DNA of 64,000 nucleotides from Pseudocolwellia sp049933045 (GTDB taxonomy: Bacteria > Pseudomonadota > Gammaproteobacteria > Enterobacterales > Alteromonadaceae), in NCBI RefSeq assembly GCF_049933045.1, contig NZ_CP187926.1, positions 1,302,001-1,366,000 on the forward strand, given 5' to 3'. Of the stretch, positions 8,853 to 17,352 are shown one piece after another. A program made the position numbers and the translations under genes. Every line of letters starts with the position of its first letter. Positions within the stretch are counted from its first letter, which is position 1. The notes under the pieces were generated by a model. The model saw only the letters and a program-made list of their open reading frames with translations. It did no database searches and was not told the DNA's origin.

Positions 8853-10028
8853 ATGATGCTATTTTATTTTATTGGTTTTGTTATTTTTGGTTTTCCTATT
8901 TTAGGTTATTTGACTTACATCTTAGGATTGTCAGACATTAGTGATTTTGATTTTTTATCATTGCGGACAAATACTTTTGAACCCCTGATCCTATTATTAA
9001 TGGGTAGTGTTAGTTATGCTCTCGCTTACTTTATGTCTAATCATTTATCATCGGATAAAAAATTAAATATAACTAAAAATAATGAATTGCATATGGATGA
9101 GATACGTTTTGTCTTAGGCAAATATAGTCATTATATTGCATTATTCTGTGCTGTTTTTTTCTTTATATTCCAAGGCTGGATGTTTTTCCCTGAACGTTAT
9201 GGGTACAGAGTTGAAATTAGTTTTTTACCAAGCCTTTATGCTTTAGCTGGTATGTTTGGGTTATTGTCAATTTTTACTCTAGGTTTTACTTATGGAAGTA
9301 ATAAAAATGCTTGGAAGTATATTGCTTTATTTATATTTTTTATTGTGTTTCTAGCTTTTTTCTCTAAAGCCAGTCGTATATTTGCTCTTGCTCCAACATT
9401 ATTCTTATTAAGTTCATGTTGGGCAGGTAAGAAGTTTAGTACGAGTTTATCTGTATCGTTAATATTATTGCCTTTTTTATTAACATTATCACTTCAGCTT
9501 AGAGGATTAAATTTACAAGGTTTTCTCCCATTTATAGAGTACTTCTTTACAGATGTAGATTTTAGTTATGACAAAGTATTAAGAGGCATTATAAGTAATT
9601 TTTCTAGTACTTACTTTATTTTCGCAGAAACGCTAAATCAAGCTGGATGGATGCAGTTAAATGATGTGTTAATAAGTTTAAATCCATTGCCTGGAAGTTT
9701 AGTTGGGTGGAGAGATGTTTTTTGGAAGTATAGAATAAATGTAAACGTACCATATAGTACATTAGGTGAGGTTTTCGCTTATTCTGTATCCTTGGGACTT
9801 GGTTTTTGTGTTTTTCTTGGCCTCTTAGTAGGTAAAATAAATAAAAACATCACAAGCAAAACTTATTTAGGTATTGTTCAAGCAATCCTCATCTTTTATG
9901 TGGCGATATTAATTCCCCAGTATAACCTGCGTTCAGCTGCACGATTTTTATACTTGATTTTATTTTTGGAGTTAGGATTCCATTCATTAAACTTTTTTAA
10001 ACTGTGTGCACAAGGGAAGGTACGATGA
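8853..10028 (+). CDS. wzy: Putative O-antigen/capsule polymerase (Wzy-like)
   Basis: This very hydrophobic protein of about 391 residues has 10-12 predicted membrane helices and a large loop around residues 205-290, as in Wzy polymerases that join flipped repeat units in the periplasm. The family has little sequence conservation, so the call rests on topology and on position among wzx and glycosyltransferases. I chose the ATG at 8853, preceded by GAAG, over an in-frame TTG at 8847 that overlaps the previous stop. The 3' end overlaps the next gene by ATGA, implying translational coupling. Confidence 0.75.
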   Translation: MMLFYFIGFVIFGFPILGYLTYILGLSDISDFDFLSLRTNTFEPLILLLMGSVSYALAYFMSNHLSSDKKLNITKNNELHMDEIRFVLGKYSHYIALFCAVFFFIFQGWMFFPERYGYRVEISFLPSLYALAGMFGLLSIFTLGFTYGSNKNAWKYIALFIFFIVFLAFFSKASRIFALAPTLFLLSSCWAGKKFSTSLSVSLILLPFLLTLSLQLRGLNLQGFLPFIEYFFTDVDFSYDKVLRGIISNFSSTYFIFAETLNQAGWMQLNDVLISLNPLPGSLVGWRDVFWKYRINVNVPYSTLGEVFAYSVSLGLGFCVFLGLLVGKINKNITSKTYLGIVQAILIFYVAILIPQYNLRSAARFLYLILFLELGFHSLNFFKLCAQGKVR

Positions 10029-11158
10029 AAATAGAAATTATAACTCCATCACTAACACGTTCTTCTGGAGGAGTAGGTAAAGTAGTTGTTGATGTTTATA
10101 GTAATATAGCTAAACGTAACCCAGATACGATTATAGAACTTAACTCACTTAATTATGAAGATGAGAGCCTTTATCATGCTAATGACGATTTAAAGAATCT
10201 TAGTTCAAAGATTTATAATGCGATTCCTCCAAAGCGCCTTGGTTTTTCTCCTAGATTAGTAAAAAATGCGTTTTCTCACGAGTCATCTTTAGTGCACTTG
10301 CATGGGATTTGGATGGCAACGACGCTTTATGGAAATATTGCCAAATTCTCAAATCGTACACCAACAATTATATCGCCTCATGGAATGTTAAATCCATGGA
10401 TTTTAAGTAGAGGCCCTCTACTTAAAAAAACGCTCAAATTTTTATATGAAGGATACAGTTGGAATAAGGCTAATGCATTTCATGCCTTAAATACACAAGA
10501 GGCAGATGCTATTTTAAAAGTATTACCTAATGCTAATATTCATATTATTCCAAATGGAATAGATATTCCTGATACAAATTTATACTTACAAAAAAATGCT
10601 GCTGAAATTACCTTAATAACATATTTAGGTAGACTTCATGAAAAGAAAAATATTTTAGGTTTGATTGAAGCCATTAATAATATTTCACAAATTGATTATG
10701 ATAAATCCCCATTTATTCTAAATATAGCTGGTTGGGGGGAGCCCGAGTACGAAGCGCTTGTTATTAATACAATTAAAGGTTCTAAAAGTGAACGCTTTAA
10801 CTTTGTTGGACCTATTTTTGGGAATGATAAAGATTCATTATTAAAAAACTCTGATGCTTTTATTTTACCTTCTTTTTCTGAAGGACTCCCATTAACAATA
10901 TTAGAGTCATGGAGTTATGGTATTCCTGTATTAATGTCAAAACATTGTAATCTGACAGACGCTATAGAAGAAGGTATTGCTATTGATACGGGTACAGATG
11001 TTAAAGATATAACTAACAGTATAACCAAATTCCTCAATTTATCGGGTAAAGAAAAATCAGATTTATCACAAGCTTCTTATGATTATGTTAAAAGTAAATA
11101 TAATTGGGAAACTGTATGCGATCAGTATATGGAGTTATATAGGATGTATGGTTTATGA
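10025..11158 (+). CDS. Glycosyltransferase family 4 protein
   Basis: A GT-B retaining transferase of 377 residues. The N terminus MKIEIITPSLTRSSGGVGKV is typical, followed by HLHGIW and SPHGMLNPWIL. The C-terminal half has YLGRLHEKKNILGLIEAI, then PSFSEGLPLTILESWSYGIP, which holds the E-x7-E catalytic signature. The start ATG at 10025 overlaps the wzy stop as ATGA and follows GGGAAGG; an in-frame GTG 21 bases upstream lies inside wzy and is unlikely. It probably adds a mannose- or fucose-type residue, but specificity is not determinable. Confidence 0.93.
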   Translation: MKIEIITPSLTRSSGGVGKVVVDVYSNIAKRNPDTIIELNSLNYEDESLYHANDDLKNLSSKIYNAIPPKRLGFSPRLVKNAFSHESSLVHLHGIWMATTLYGNIAKFSNRTPTIISPHGMLNPWILSRGPLLKKTLKFLYEGYSWNKANAFHALNTQEADAILKVLPNANIHIIPNGIDIPDTNLYLQKNAAEITLITYLGRLHEKKNILGLIEAINNISQIDYDKSPFILNIAGWGEPEYEALVINTIKGSKSERFNFVGPIFGNDKDSLLKNSDAFILPSFSEGLPLTILESWSYGIPVLMSKHCNLTDAIEEGIAIDTGTDVKDITNSITKFLNLSGKEKSDLSQASYDYVKSKYNWETVCDQYMELYRMYGL

Positions 11159-11715
11159 GCTCGGTTACTAAACAAAAAGAAACGCTAACTTCTCCTACTT
11201 TTTCTCTTCAAAATAAATTGATAAGAGTTATATGGCGTTTTGTATATATCGTATTTTTTAGATTTAGCCCTGTACCTTTATTTAAATATCGTAATTTTAT
11301 ATTGAAATTGTTTGGAGCAAACTTACAAACAACTTCACGTATTTATCCATCAGTTTCTATATGGTTACCTGCTAACCTCAGTATAGGTTCTCAATCTACT
11401 TTGGGGCCATTTGTTGATGTTTATAACCAAGGTAAAATTACCATTGGTGATAAAGTTATTGTAAGTCAAGGTGCTCATCTTTGTGCTAGTACACACGATT
11501 ACAATGATCCTTTACATCCATTATTACTAGCTCCTATTAATGTTTCTAATGATGTTTGGATTTGTGCCGAAGCTTTTATCGGGCCTAATGTTGCTATAGA
11601 TTTAGGTTGTGTTGTTGGAGCGCGTGCAGTATTAACTAAAAGTACGGAAGAGTGGACTGTATATGGCGGTAATCCGGCTAAAGCATTAAAGAAAAGGACT
11701 AAATTTAATGAGTGA
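11155..11715 (+). CDS. Putative colanic-acid-type O-acetyltransferase, left-handed beta-helix
   Basis: This 186-residue hexapeptide-repeat acyltransferase resembles WcaF/WcaB-type enzymes that O-acetylate exopolysaccharide units from acetyl-CoA. The beta-helix runs from about residue 60 to 165 with turns such as LSIGSQSTLGPFVDVYNQG and KITIGDKVIVSQGAHLCAS. The catalytic-type histidine is in STHDYNDP. A final VYGGNPAKALKKR is the usual C-terminal cap. It overlaps the preceding GT4 gene by ATGA and the next gene by 8 bases, so the set is tightly coupled. Confidence 0.92.
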   Translation: MSSVTKQKETLTSPTFSLQNKLIRVIWRFVYIVFFRFSPVPLFKYRNFILKLFGANLQTTSRIYPSVSIWLPANLSIGSQSTLGPFVDVYNQGKITIGDKVIVSQGAHLCASTHDYNDPLHPLLLAPINVSNDVWICAEAFIGPNVAIDLGCVVGARAVLTKSTEEWTVYGGNPAKALKKRTKFNE

Positions 11716-12625
11716 TTTAACAGTAATTATTTTAACATTTAATGAAGATAAGCATATAAAACGATGCATAGATTCTGTTATAGAATTAAATGCTCGAGTT
11801 ATTATCGTCGACTCTTTTTCGACAGATGGTACTTGTGAAATAGCGCGAAAAGAAGGTGCTGAAACGTTTCAAAACCCTTTTGTTAATCAAGCGCAGCAAT
11901 TCCAATGGGCAATAGATAACTGTAAAATAGATTCCGAGTGGGTTCTGAGGTTAGATGCTGATGAAACTATTGATAAAGAACTTGTTAATAATATTAATAC
12001 CTTTATCAAACAAGATGGTGCAGGCCATAACGGCGCAATTTTTAATCGTAAACATATTTTCTTAGGAAAATGGGTGAAATACGGTGGTAGGTATCCATTG
12101 CCTATGTTGCGTTTATTTAGAACGGGTAAAGCACATGTTGAACTCCGCTGGATGGATGAACATATTGTTTTAGATTCAGGTACTTCTTGTGTACTTGAAG
12201 GTGGTTTTTCAGATGATAATCTAAATTCAGTTTCTTGGTTTATTGATAAGCATAACAAATATGCTACTAGAGAAGTTGTAGATATAATGTTAAAGAAGCT
12301 TGATCCATCATCAGACTCTAAGATTTCTGAATCCACTGGTTTTTCTATTCGATTAAAAAGGTTTCTTAAGCAGTCTGTCTATATGAAACTTCCTTATTTT
12401 GTAAGGCCTTTTGTTTATTTTAATTTTCGTTATATTTTACAACTAGGTTTCTTGGATGGTGCAACAGGATTTGCTTATCATTTTATGCAGGCTTTTTGGT
12501 ATCGAGCATTAGTAGACTTAAAATGTATTGAGGTTGAGCGTGAATGGATAAATGCTAAATCAAAAGTTGAGAAAATTGAAAAACTTGAAGAGCTAAGTGG
12601 ATACTGTTTAAAGGATTACAAGTGA
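11708..12625 (+). CDS. Glycosyltransferase family 2 protein
   Basis: A GT-A inverting transferase. The N terminus has LTVIILTFNEDKHIKRCIDS, then IIVDSFSTDGTCEIA and the metal-binding WVLRLDADE around residues 76-84, which resembles WaaE/KdtX-type core glucosyltransferases. The C-terminal third contains hydrophobic segments (PYFVRPFVYFNFRYIL, GFAYHFMQAFWY) that would anchor it to the membrane. It starts 8 bases inside the acetyltransferase gene. The sugar transferred is not known. Confidence 0.92.
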   Translation: MSDLTVIILTFNEDKHIKRCIDSVIELNARVIIVDSFSTDGTCEIARKEGAETFQNPFVNQAQQFQWAIDNCKIDSEWVLRLDADETIDKELVNNINTFIKQDGAGHNGAIFNRKHIFLGKWVKYGGRYPLPMLRLFRTGKAHVELRWMDEHIVLDSGTSCVLEGGFSDDNLNSVSWFIDKHNKYATREVVDIMLKKLDPSSDSKISESTGFSIRLKRFLKQSVYMKLPYFVRPFVYFNFRYILQLGFLDGATGFAYHFMQAFWYRALVDLKCIEVEREWINAKSKVEKIEKLEELSGYCLKDYK

Positions 12626-13860
12626 AACTAATTTTAAATAGTCTTAATTATTCTCCTGAGCTTACTGGTATTGGTAAATATAACGGCGAAATGTGCCTTG
12701 AACTGGTTACACGTGGTGTTAATGTTAACGTAATAGTGGCGCCGCCGTATTACCCTGAATGGGAAGTGCATGAAGGTTTTTCTGGTTTTTTATATAAAAC
12801 AGAGAAAAAGGAAGGTGTTAATGTAATTCGTTGCCCTTTATATGTACCTAAAAATGTCTCGACCATTAAACGGTTAATTCATTTAAGTACTTTTGCAATA
12901 TCTTCTGCTTTTGCTTTATTAACCCAATTATTTAAAAAGCCTGATGTAGTTTTTTTGGTACAACCTACTCTATTTTGTGCACCTTTTGTATTGCTGTTTT
13001 GTAAGTTAACAGGTGCTAAATCTATTATGCATGTGCAAGACTTTGAAATAGACGCCATGTTTGGTTTAGGTATGATGGGCGAGGATGACAGTAAAGTTAC
13101 CTCTTTTATTAAATCGATTGAGTCGTGGTTAATGAAACGATTCGATGCGGTTTCTACCATCTCTTACAGTATGATTGAAAATGCAGTAGCTAAAGGTGTT
13201 AACCGCGAAAATATTATTTATTTTCCTAACTGGTCAGATACAGAGTTTGTAACGCCTGAAACTGACGGTACCGCACTTAAAAAAGAATGGGGCTTTTCGG
13301 AGTCAGAGAAAATAGTTTTATATGCAGGAAATATAGGAAAAAAACAAGGGCTTGAGGTCGTTTTAGAGGCAGCAAAGCATTTTGAGAGTAATACGAACGT
13401 TAAGTTTGTGTTTGTAGGTGCTGGTGCTCATGTTGATGTGTTAAAATCGCAAGCTGAAAAGTTAGTGTTAAATAATGTTGTATTTTTACCGTTACAACCA
13501 TGGGAGTTAGTGCCGCAAATGTTAGCTTTGGCTGATATTCATTTGGTTGTACAAAAAAAGGGTGCAGCAGACGCTGTTTTACCTTCTAAGTTAACCAATA
13601 TATTGTCAGTCGGTGGTCATGCATTAGTAACTACTGAAGCTGATACTGAATTAGGCAAATTAGCTGAAAAGCATGAGGGCATTTTTCATTGTGTAGAACC
13701 AGAAAATACTCAAGAGTTTATTAAAGGGTTAACGTATTTGTTAGAAAGTGCTACTAACGAATGCAATAAAGTCGCTAGAACTTTCGCAAATGGATTTTTA
13801 GCTAAAGATAAAATTTTAGATAACTTTTTAATTGACGTAGAAACGTTAATTAAAAAATAA
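12622..13860 (+). CDS. wcaI: WcaI-like glycosyltransferase (GT4)
   Basis: This matches colanic acid WcaI-type fucosyl/glycosyltransferases. The N terminus reads LNSLNYSPELTGIGKYNGEM, then PPYYPEW, VQPTLFCAP and IMHVQDFEIDAMFGLGM. The C-terminal domain has VLYAGNIGKKQGLEVVLEA and QKKGAADAVLPSKLTNILS. It is 412 residues, the normal size. The start is GTG at 12622, overlapping the previous stop as GTGA; AAAGGA lies upstream. The GDP-fucose genes follow immediately, which fits fucose use, though that is inference. Confidence 0.9.
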   Translation: MKLILNSLNYSPELTGIGKYNGEMCLELVTRGVNVNVIVAPPYYPEWEVHEGFSGFLYKTEKKEGVNVIRCPLYVPKNVSTIKRLIHLSTFAISSAFALLTQLFKKPDVVFLVQPTLFCAPFVLLFCKLTGAKSIMHVQDFEIDAMFGLGMMGEDDSKVTSFIKSIESWLMKRFDAVSTISYSMIENAVAKGVNRENIIYFPNWSDTEFVTPETDGTALKKEWGFSESEKIVLYAGNIGKKQGLEVVLEAAKHFESNTNVKFVFVGAGAHVDVLKSQAEKLVLNNVVFLPLQPWELVPQMLALADIHLVVQKKGAADAVLPSKLTNILSVGGHALVTTEADTELGKLAEKHEGIFHCVEPENTQEFIKGLTYLLESATNECNKVARTFANGFLAKDKILDNFLIDVETLIKK

Positions 13861-13898
13861 TATTTGTATTAATAAGAATTAAATTATAAGGAAGACAC

Positions 13899-15020
13899 AT
13901 GTCTAACAAAGTAGCATTAATTACCGGTGTAACAGGCCAAGATGGATCATACTTAGCTGAGTTATTATTAGAAAAAGGTTATGAAGTACATGGTATAAAA
14001 CGTCGTGCATCGTCGTTTAATACTGAGCGTGTTGATCATATTTATCAAGATGCGCATGCTGTTAACCCTAAGTTCTTTTTACACTATGGTGATTTAAGTG
14101 ATACGTCTAACTTAACGCGTATTATAAAAGATGTTCAACCTGATGAAGTGTATAACTTAGGTGCTCAATCTCATGTTGCAGTGTCGTTTGAATGTCCAGA
14201 ATATACAGCTGATGTTGATGCTATGGGTGCTTTACGTATTTTAGAAGCTATTCGCTTTTTAGGCTTAGAAAAGAAAACACGTTTCTATCAAGCATCTACT
14301 TCAGAGCTTTATGGTGAAGTACAAGAAATCCCACAAAAAGAAACCACGCCGTTCCACCCACGTTCACCTTATGCAGTAGCTAAAATGTATGCTTACTGGA
14401 TCACGGTTAACTATCGCGAATCTTATGGCATGTATGCGTGTAACGGTATTTTGTTCAACCATGAGTCTCCACGTCGTGGTGAAACTTTTGTAACTCGTAA
14501 AATTACTCGCGCTATTGCTAACATCTCTCAAGGTTTAGAGCCTTGTTTGTATTTAGGTAATATGGACGCTTTACGTGACTGGGGTCATGCTAAAGATTAC
14601 GTTCGTATGCAATGGATGATGTTACAACAAGATGTTGCTGACGATTTTGTTATTGCTACAGGTAAGCAAATTTCTGTACGTGAATTTGTACGTTTATCAG
14701 CTAAAGAAGTTGGTGTAACAGTTGAGTTCTCAGGTGAAGGTCTTGATGAAGTAGGTACTGTTACTGCTATTGAAGGCGATAATGCTCAAGCACTTACTGT
14801 TGGCGATGTAATTGTGAAGGTTGATCCTCGTTACTTCCGTCCTGCAGAAGTTGAAACATTATTAGGTGACCCAACTAAAGCGAAAGAAAAATTAGGTTGG
14901 ACTCCAGAAATCACAGTTGAAGAAATGTGTGCAGAAATGGTTGCTAATGATTTAGATAAAGCTAAGCAACATGCGTTATTAAAAGCTCATGGCCATAACG
15001 TAAACGTATCTGTTGAATAA
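13899..15020 (+). CDS. gmd: GDP-mannose 4,6-dehydratase
   Basis: It converts GDP-D-mannose to GDP-4-keto-6-deoxy-D-mannose, the first step to GDP-L-fucose. This extended SDR enzyme has the nucleotide-binding GVTGQDGSYLAELLLEKGY at residues 9-27, the substrate signature KRRASSFNTERVDH, the catalytic STSELYGE and Y-x3-K in PYAVAKMYAYW, and FNHESPRRGETFVTRK. The 373-residue length is normal. AAGGAAG precedes the ATG. A repeat block and a GxxExxY gene separate it from fcl, which normally follows directly. Confidence 0.98.
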   Translation: MSNKVALITGVTGQDGSYLAELLLEKGYEVHGIKRRASSFNTERVDHIYQDAHAVNPKFFLHYGDLSDTSNLTRIIKDVQPDEVYNLGAQSHVAVSFECPEYTADVDAMGALRILEAIRFLGLEKKTRFYQASTSELYGEVQEIPQKETTPFHPRSPYAVAKMYAYWITVNYRESYGMYACNGILFNHESPRRGETFVTRKITRAIANISQGLEPCLYLGNMDALRDWGHAKDYVRMQWMMLQQDVADDFVIATGKQISVREFVRLSAKEVGVTVEFSGEGLDEVGTVTAIEGDNAQALTVGDVIVKVDPRYFRPAEVETLLGDPTKAKEKLGWTPEITVEEMCAEMVANDLDKAKQHALLKAHGHNVNVSVE

Positions 15021-15068
15021 TTAGTAAGACATTTCGTCAACGAATGAAAGTCAAACATTTAGGGATCT

Positions 15069-15280
15069 TCAACGAATTTCGCGAATAACACGAATAACAC
15101 GAATTAAGGAAAAGTGATTAAATGTAAGAGACTAGGGAACTTGTGGTTAATTTGTTTTCTAGTTTTTTTCTAATTCGAGCAACTCGGTGGTTAATATTTA
15201 TAATTAGAGAAATTCGTGTAATTCGGTGATAGTTGTTTGCTTGAACTTCTTTGTGGTTGATGTGTTTGGTTTTCAATTCT
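15069..15280. repeat. Dispersed composite intergenic repeat (copy upstream of the GxxExxY gene)
   Basis: The left end reads CAACGAATTTCGCGAATAAC and the right end is the inverted counterpart AATTCGTGTAATTCGGTGATAG at 15211-15232. Between them lies an AT-rich core with CTCGGTGGTTAAT. A trailing segment at 15240-15278 (CTTGAACTTCTTTGTGGTTG onward) recurs almost intact inside the next repeat copy at 15797-15836. No gene is visible in 15021-15314. Confidence 0.8.
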
Positions 15281-15314
15281 CCAATAAAGACGATTTTATT
15301 ATGAAAAGGATTTT

Positions 15315-15701
15315 ATGATGCAAGCGGACATTATGCTTAAAGATGAATGTTACCAAATTATTGGTGCTTGCATGGCAGTACATAGAGAATTAGGTTGTGG
15401 CTTTTTAGAAGCTGTTTATCAAGAAGCTCTAGAAGCAGAGTTTCAACTCAGAAGCATTCCTTATGTTCGCGAAAAGTCATTGGAAATAACTTATAAAGGG
15501 CAAGTATTAAGTAAACAATATATTGCTGACTTTGTTTGTCATAATTCAATAATAGTTGAGTTAAAAGCATTATCAGAAATAAGTTCAGTACATAAATCTC
15601 AATTAATTAATTATTTGAAAGTAACTAAGTTAAAACTTGGTTTATTGGTTAACTTTGGGCAAAGCTCTTTACAAAGTAAAAGAGTTGTTAATAACTTTTA
15701 G
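15315..15701 (+). CDS. GxxExxY family protein
   Basis: This 128-residue protein has the family signature GFLEAVY (G-x-x-E-x-x-Y) near residue 32, preceded by AVHRELG. It also has FVCHNSIIVELKAL, whose E-x-K arrangement resembles the core of PD-(D/E)XK nuclease-like folds, and QLINYLKVTKLKLGLLVNFG. The function of the family is not established. AAAAGGA precedes two adjacent ATGs (15315 and 15318). It interrupts the gmd-fcl pair and is bracketed on both sides by copies of the same intergenic repeat, which suggests it travelled with the repeats. Confidence 0.93.
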   Translation: MMQADIMLKDECYQIIGACMAVHRELGCGFLEAVYQEALEAEFQLRSIPYVREKSLEITYKGQVLSKQYIADFVCHNSIIVELKALSEISSVHKSQLINYLKVTKLKLGLLVNFGQSSLQSKRVVNNF

Positions 15702-15725
15702 GTGCTGTTTCAGTGATTAGTAATC

Positions 15726-15858
15726 ATCAACGAATTACGCAGATTTCACGAGTTTAATTAAAGTTGCTAAGTGAAACTGAATAGCTAATTTGTTTTCTTG
15801 AACTTATCTGTGATTATGTGTTTGGTTTTAATTCGAATAATTGGCGTAATTCGTTGAT
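15726..15858. repeat. MITE-like repeat with 15-bp perfect terminal inverted repeats
   Basis: ATCAACGAATTACGC at 15726-15740 is repeated exactly, inverted, at 15844-15858 (GCGTAATTCGTTGAT), giving a 133-bp element with no coding capacity. The interior contains a segment shared with the copy on the other side of the GxxExxY gene. Flanking direct duplications are not clear by eye. Confidence 0.85.
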
Positions 15859-15878
15859 TATCTCTCAAAAGGTTTTAT

Positions 15879-16838
15879 ATGAAAAAAGTATTTGTTGCTG
15901 GCCATAACGGTATGGTTGGCTCTGCTATTGTTCGTCAGTTAGAAAAACAAGCAGATGTAGAGCTGGTTTTACGTTCACGTAAAGAGCTTGATTTATTAAA
16001 CCAGCAAGCTGTTGCAGATTTTTTTGCAACTGAAAATATAGACGAAGTGTATTTAGCAGCAGCTAAAGTGGGTGGTATTGTTGCTAATAATACTTATCCT
16101 GCCGAGTTTATTCATCAAAACTTAATGATCCAATGTAATATTATACATGGTGCTCATTTAGCTAACGTTCAAGATTTACTGTTTTTAGGATCTTCGTGTA
16201 TTTATCCTAAGTTAGCTGAACAACCAATGACAGAGTCTGCGTTGTTAACGGCGACTTTAGAACCTACGAATGAACCCTATGCTGTTGCTAAAATTGCGGG
16301 TATTAAGTTGTGTGAATCGTACAACAGACAATACGGTCGTAACTACCGTTCAGTTATGCCAACTAACTTGTATGGTCCTCATGATAATTTTCACCCTGAA
16401 AATTCGCATGTTATTCCTGCATTATTGCGCCGTTTCCATGAAGCCAAATTAAATAACTTACCAGAAGTTGTTGCTTGGGGTTCAGGCAAACCAATGCGTG
16501 AATTTTTGCATGTAGATGATATGGCTGCAGCTTCTATTTATGTAATGGAATTAGATAAAAAAACGTATGAAGCAAATACACAAGAAATGCTTAGCCATAT
16601 TAATGTAGGCACAGGTATTGATTGTACTATACGTGAATTGGTTGAAACTGTAGCTAAAGTTACTGGTTATGAAGGTTCTATCTCGTTCGATGCAACTAAA
16701 CCAGATGGTGCTCCACGTAAGTTAATGGATGTGAGCCGCCTTAAAGATTTAGGTTGGGAATATTCAATTAGTTTAGAAGAAGGTTTAACACATAGTTACC
16801 AGTGGTTTTTAGATAACCAAGATAACTTTAGAAAGTAA
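15879..16838 (+). CDS. fcl: GDP-L-fucose synthase
   Basis: This bifunctional epimerase/reductase turns GDP-4-keto-6-deoxy-mannose into GDP-L-fucose with NADPH. It is an SDR fold: VFVAGHNGMVGSAIVRQL at the N terminus, VYLAAAKVGGIVANNTYPAEF, FLGSSCIYPK, and the catalytic Y-x3-K in PYAVAKIAGIKLCESYNRQY. YGPHDNFHPENSHVIPALLR and LHVDDMA follow. The 319-residue length is standard. Repeat elements lie immediately on both sides. Confidence 0.98.
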   Translation: MKKVFVAGHNGMVGSAIVRQLEKQADVELVLRSRKELDLLNQQAVADFFATENIDEVYLAAAKVGGIVANNTYPAEFIHQNLMIQCNIIHGAHLANVQDLLFLGSSCIYPKLAEQPMTESALLTATLEPTNEPYAVAKIAGIKLCESYNRQYGRNYRSVMPTNLYGPHDNFHPENSHVIPALLRRFHEAKLNNLPEVVAWGSGKPMREFLHVDDMAAASIYVMELDKKTYEANTQEMLSHINVGTGIDCTIRELVETVAKVTGYEGSISFDATKPDGAPRKLMDVSRLKDLGWEYSISLEEGLTHSYQWFLDNQDNFRK

Positions 16839-16853
16839 GTGTTTTGAATGATC

Positions 16854-17320
16854 GTCAGCGAATTACGCTAAGTAAACGGATCTATTAACCACAGAGAACA
16901 CAGAGGCGCTGCGCGCTACACAGAGAAGTGATAATGTATTAGACGATTATATTTTTATGTTTTGGCTTGTTTTTAATTCGAGCAATTCGTGTAATTCGTT
17001 GATAGTGTTTTTATTTCTTTATTATTTGACCTTCTTGGTGTAACTGGGTGGTGAATTTTTTTGTCAGCGAATTACGCGAATGACACGAATTAAGGCATTA
17101 AAGAGATTTAACCACAGAGAACACAGAGGCGCTGCGCGCTACACAGAGAAGTGATAAGGGATAAATGACAAGGGATTAAAAGAATGATCTTTTTGTTTTA
17201 CTCTTGCTTTTCTCGGTGAGGACGAAGTCCCTCGGTGGTTAATTTTTTTTAATTCGAGCAATTCGTGTAATTCGTTGATAGTGTTTTATTTCTTTATTAT
17301 TTGACCTTCTCGGTGGTTAA
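16854..17320. repeat. Two composite intergenic repeats in tandem between fcl and gmm
   Basis: Element 1 spans about 16854-17005 and element 2 about 17063-17281. Each begins GTCAGCGAATTACGC and ends GTAATTCGTTGATAG. Both contain an identical 49-bp core, at 16885-16933 and 17108-17156, built around CCACAGAGAACACAGAGGCG. A following segment, TTTCTTTATTATTTGACCTTC, also occurs after each. Element 2 adds the other core arm with the small hairpin GGACGAAGTCC at 17220-17230. This accounts for the 514-base gap; no ORF is supported. Confidence 0.9.
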
Positions 17321-17352
17321 ATTGTTTTTAATTAGGTGACAAGGTTTTAAAT

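Noticed and set aside
10004..10024. GTG start for the GT4 gene at 10025
   Set aside because: It lies inside wzy, whereas the ATG at 10025 has GGGAAGG upstream, an ATGA overlap and a normal family N terminus.
11887..12336. 149-residue minus-strand ORF opposite the GT2 gene
   Set aside because: It lies wholly antisense to a gene with clear GT2 motifs and has no ribosome site or motif of its own.
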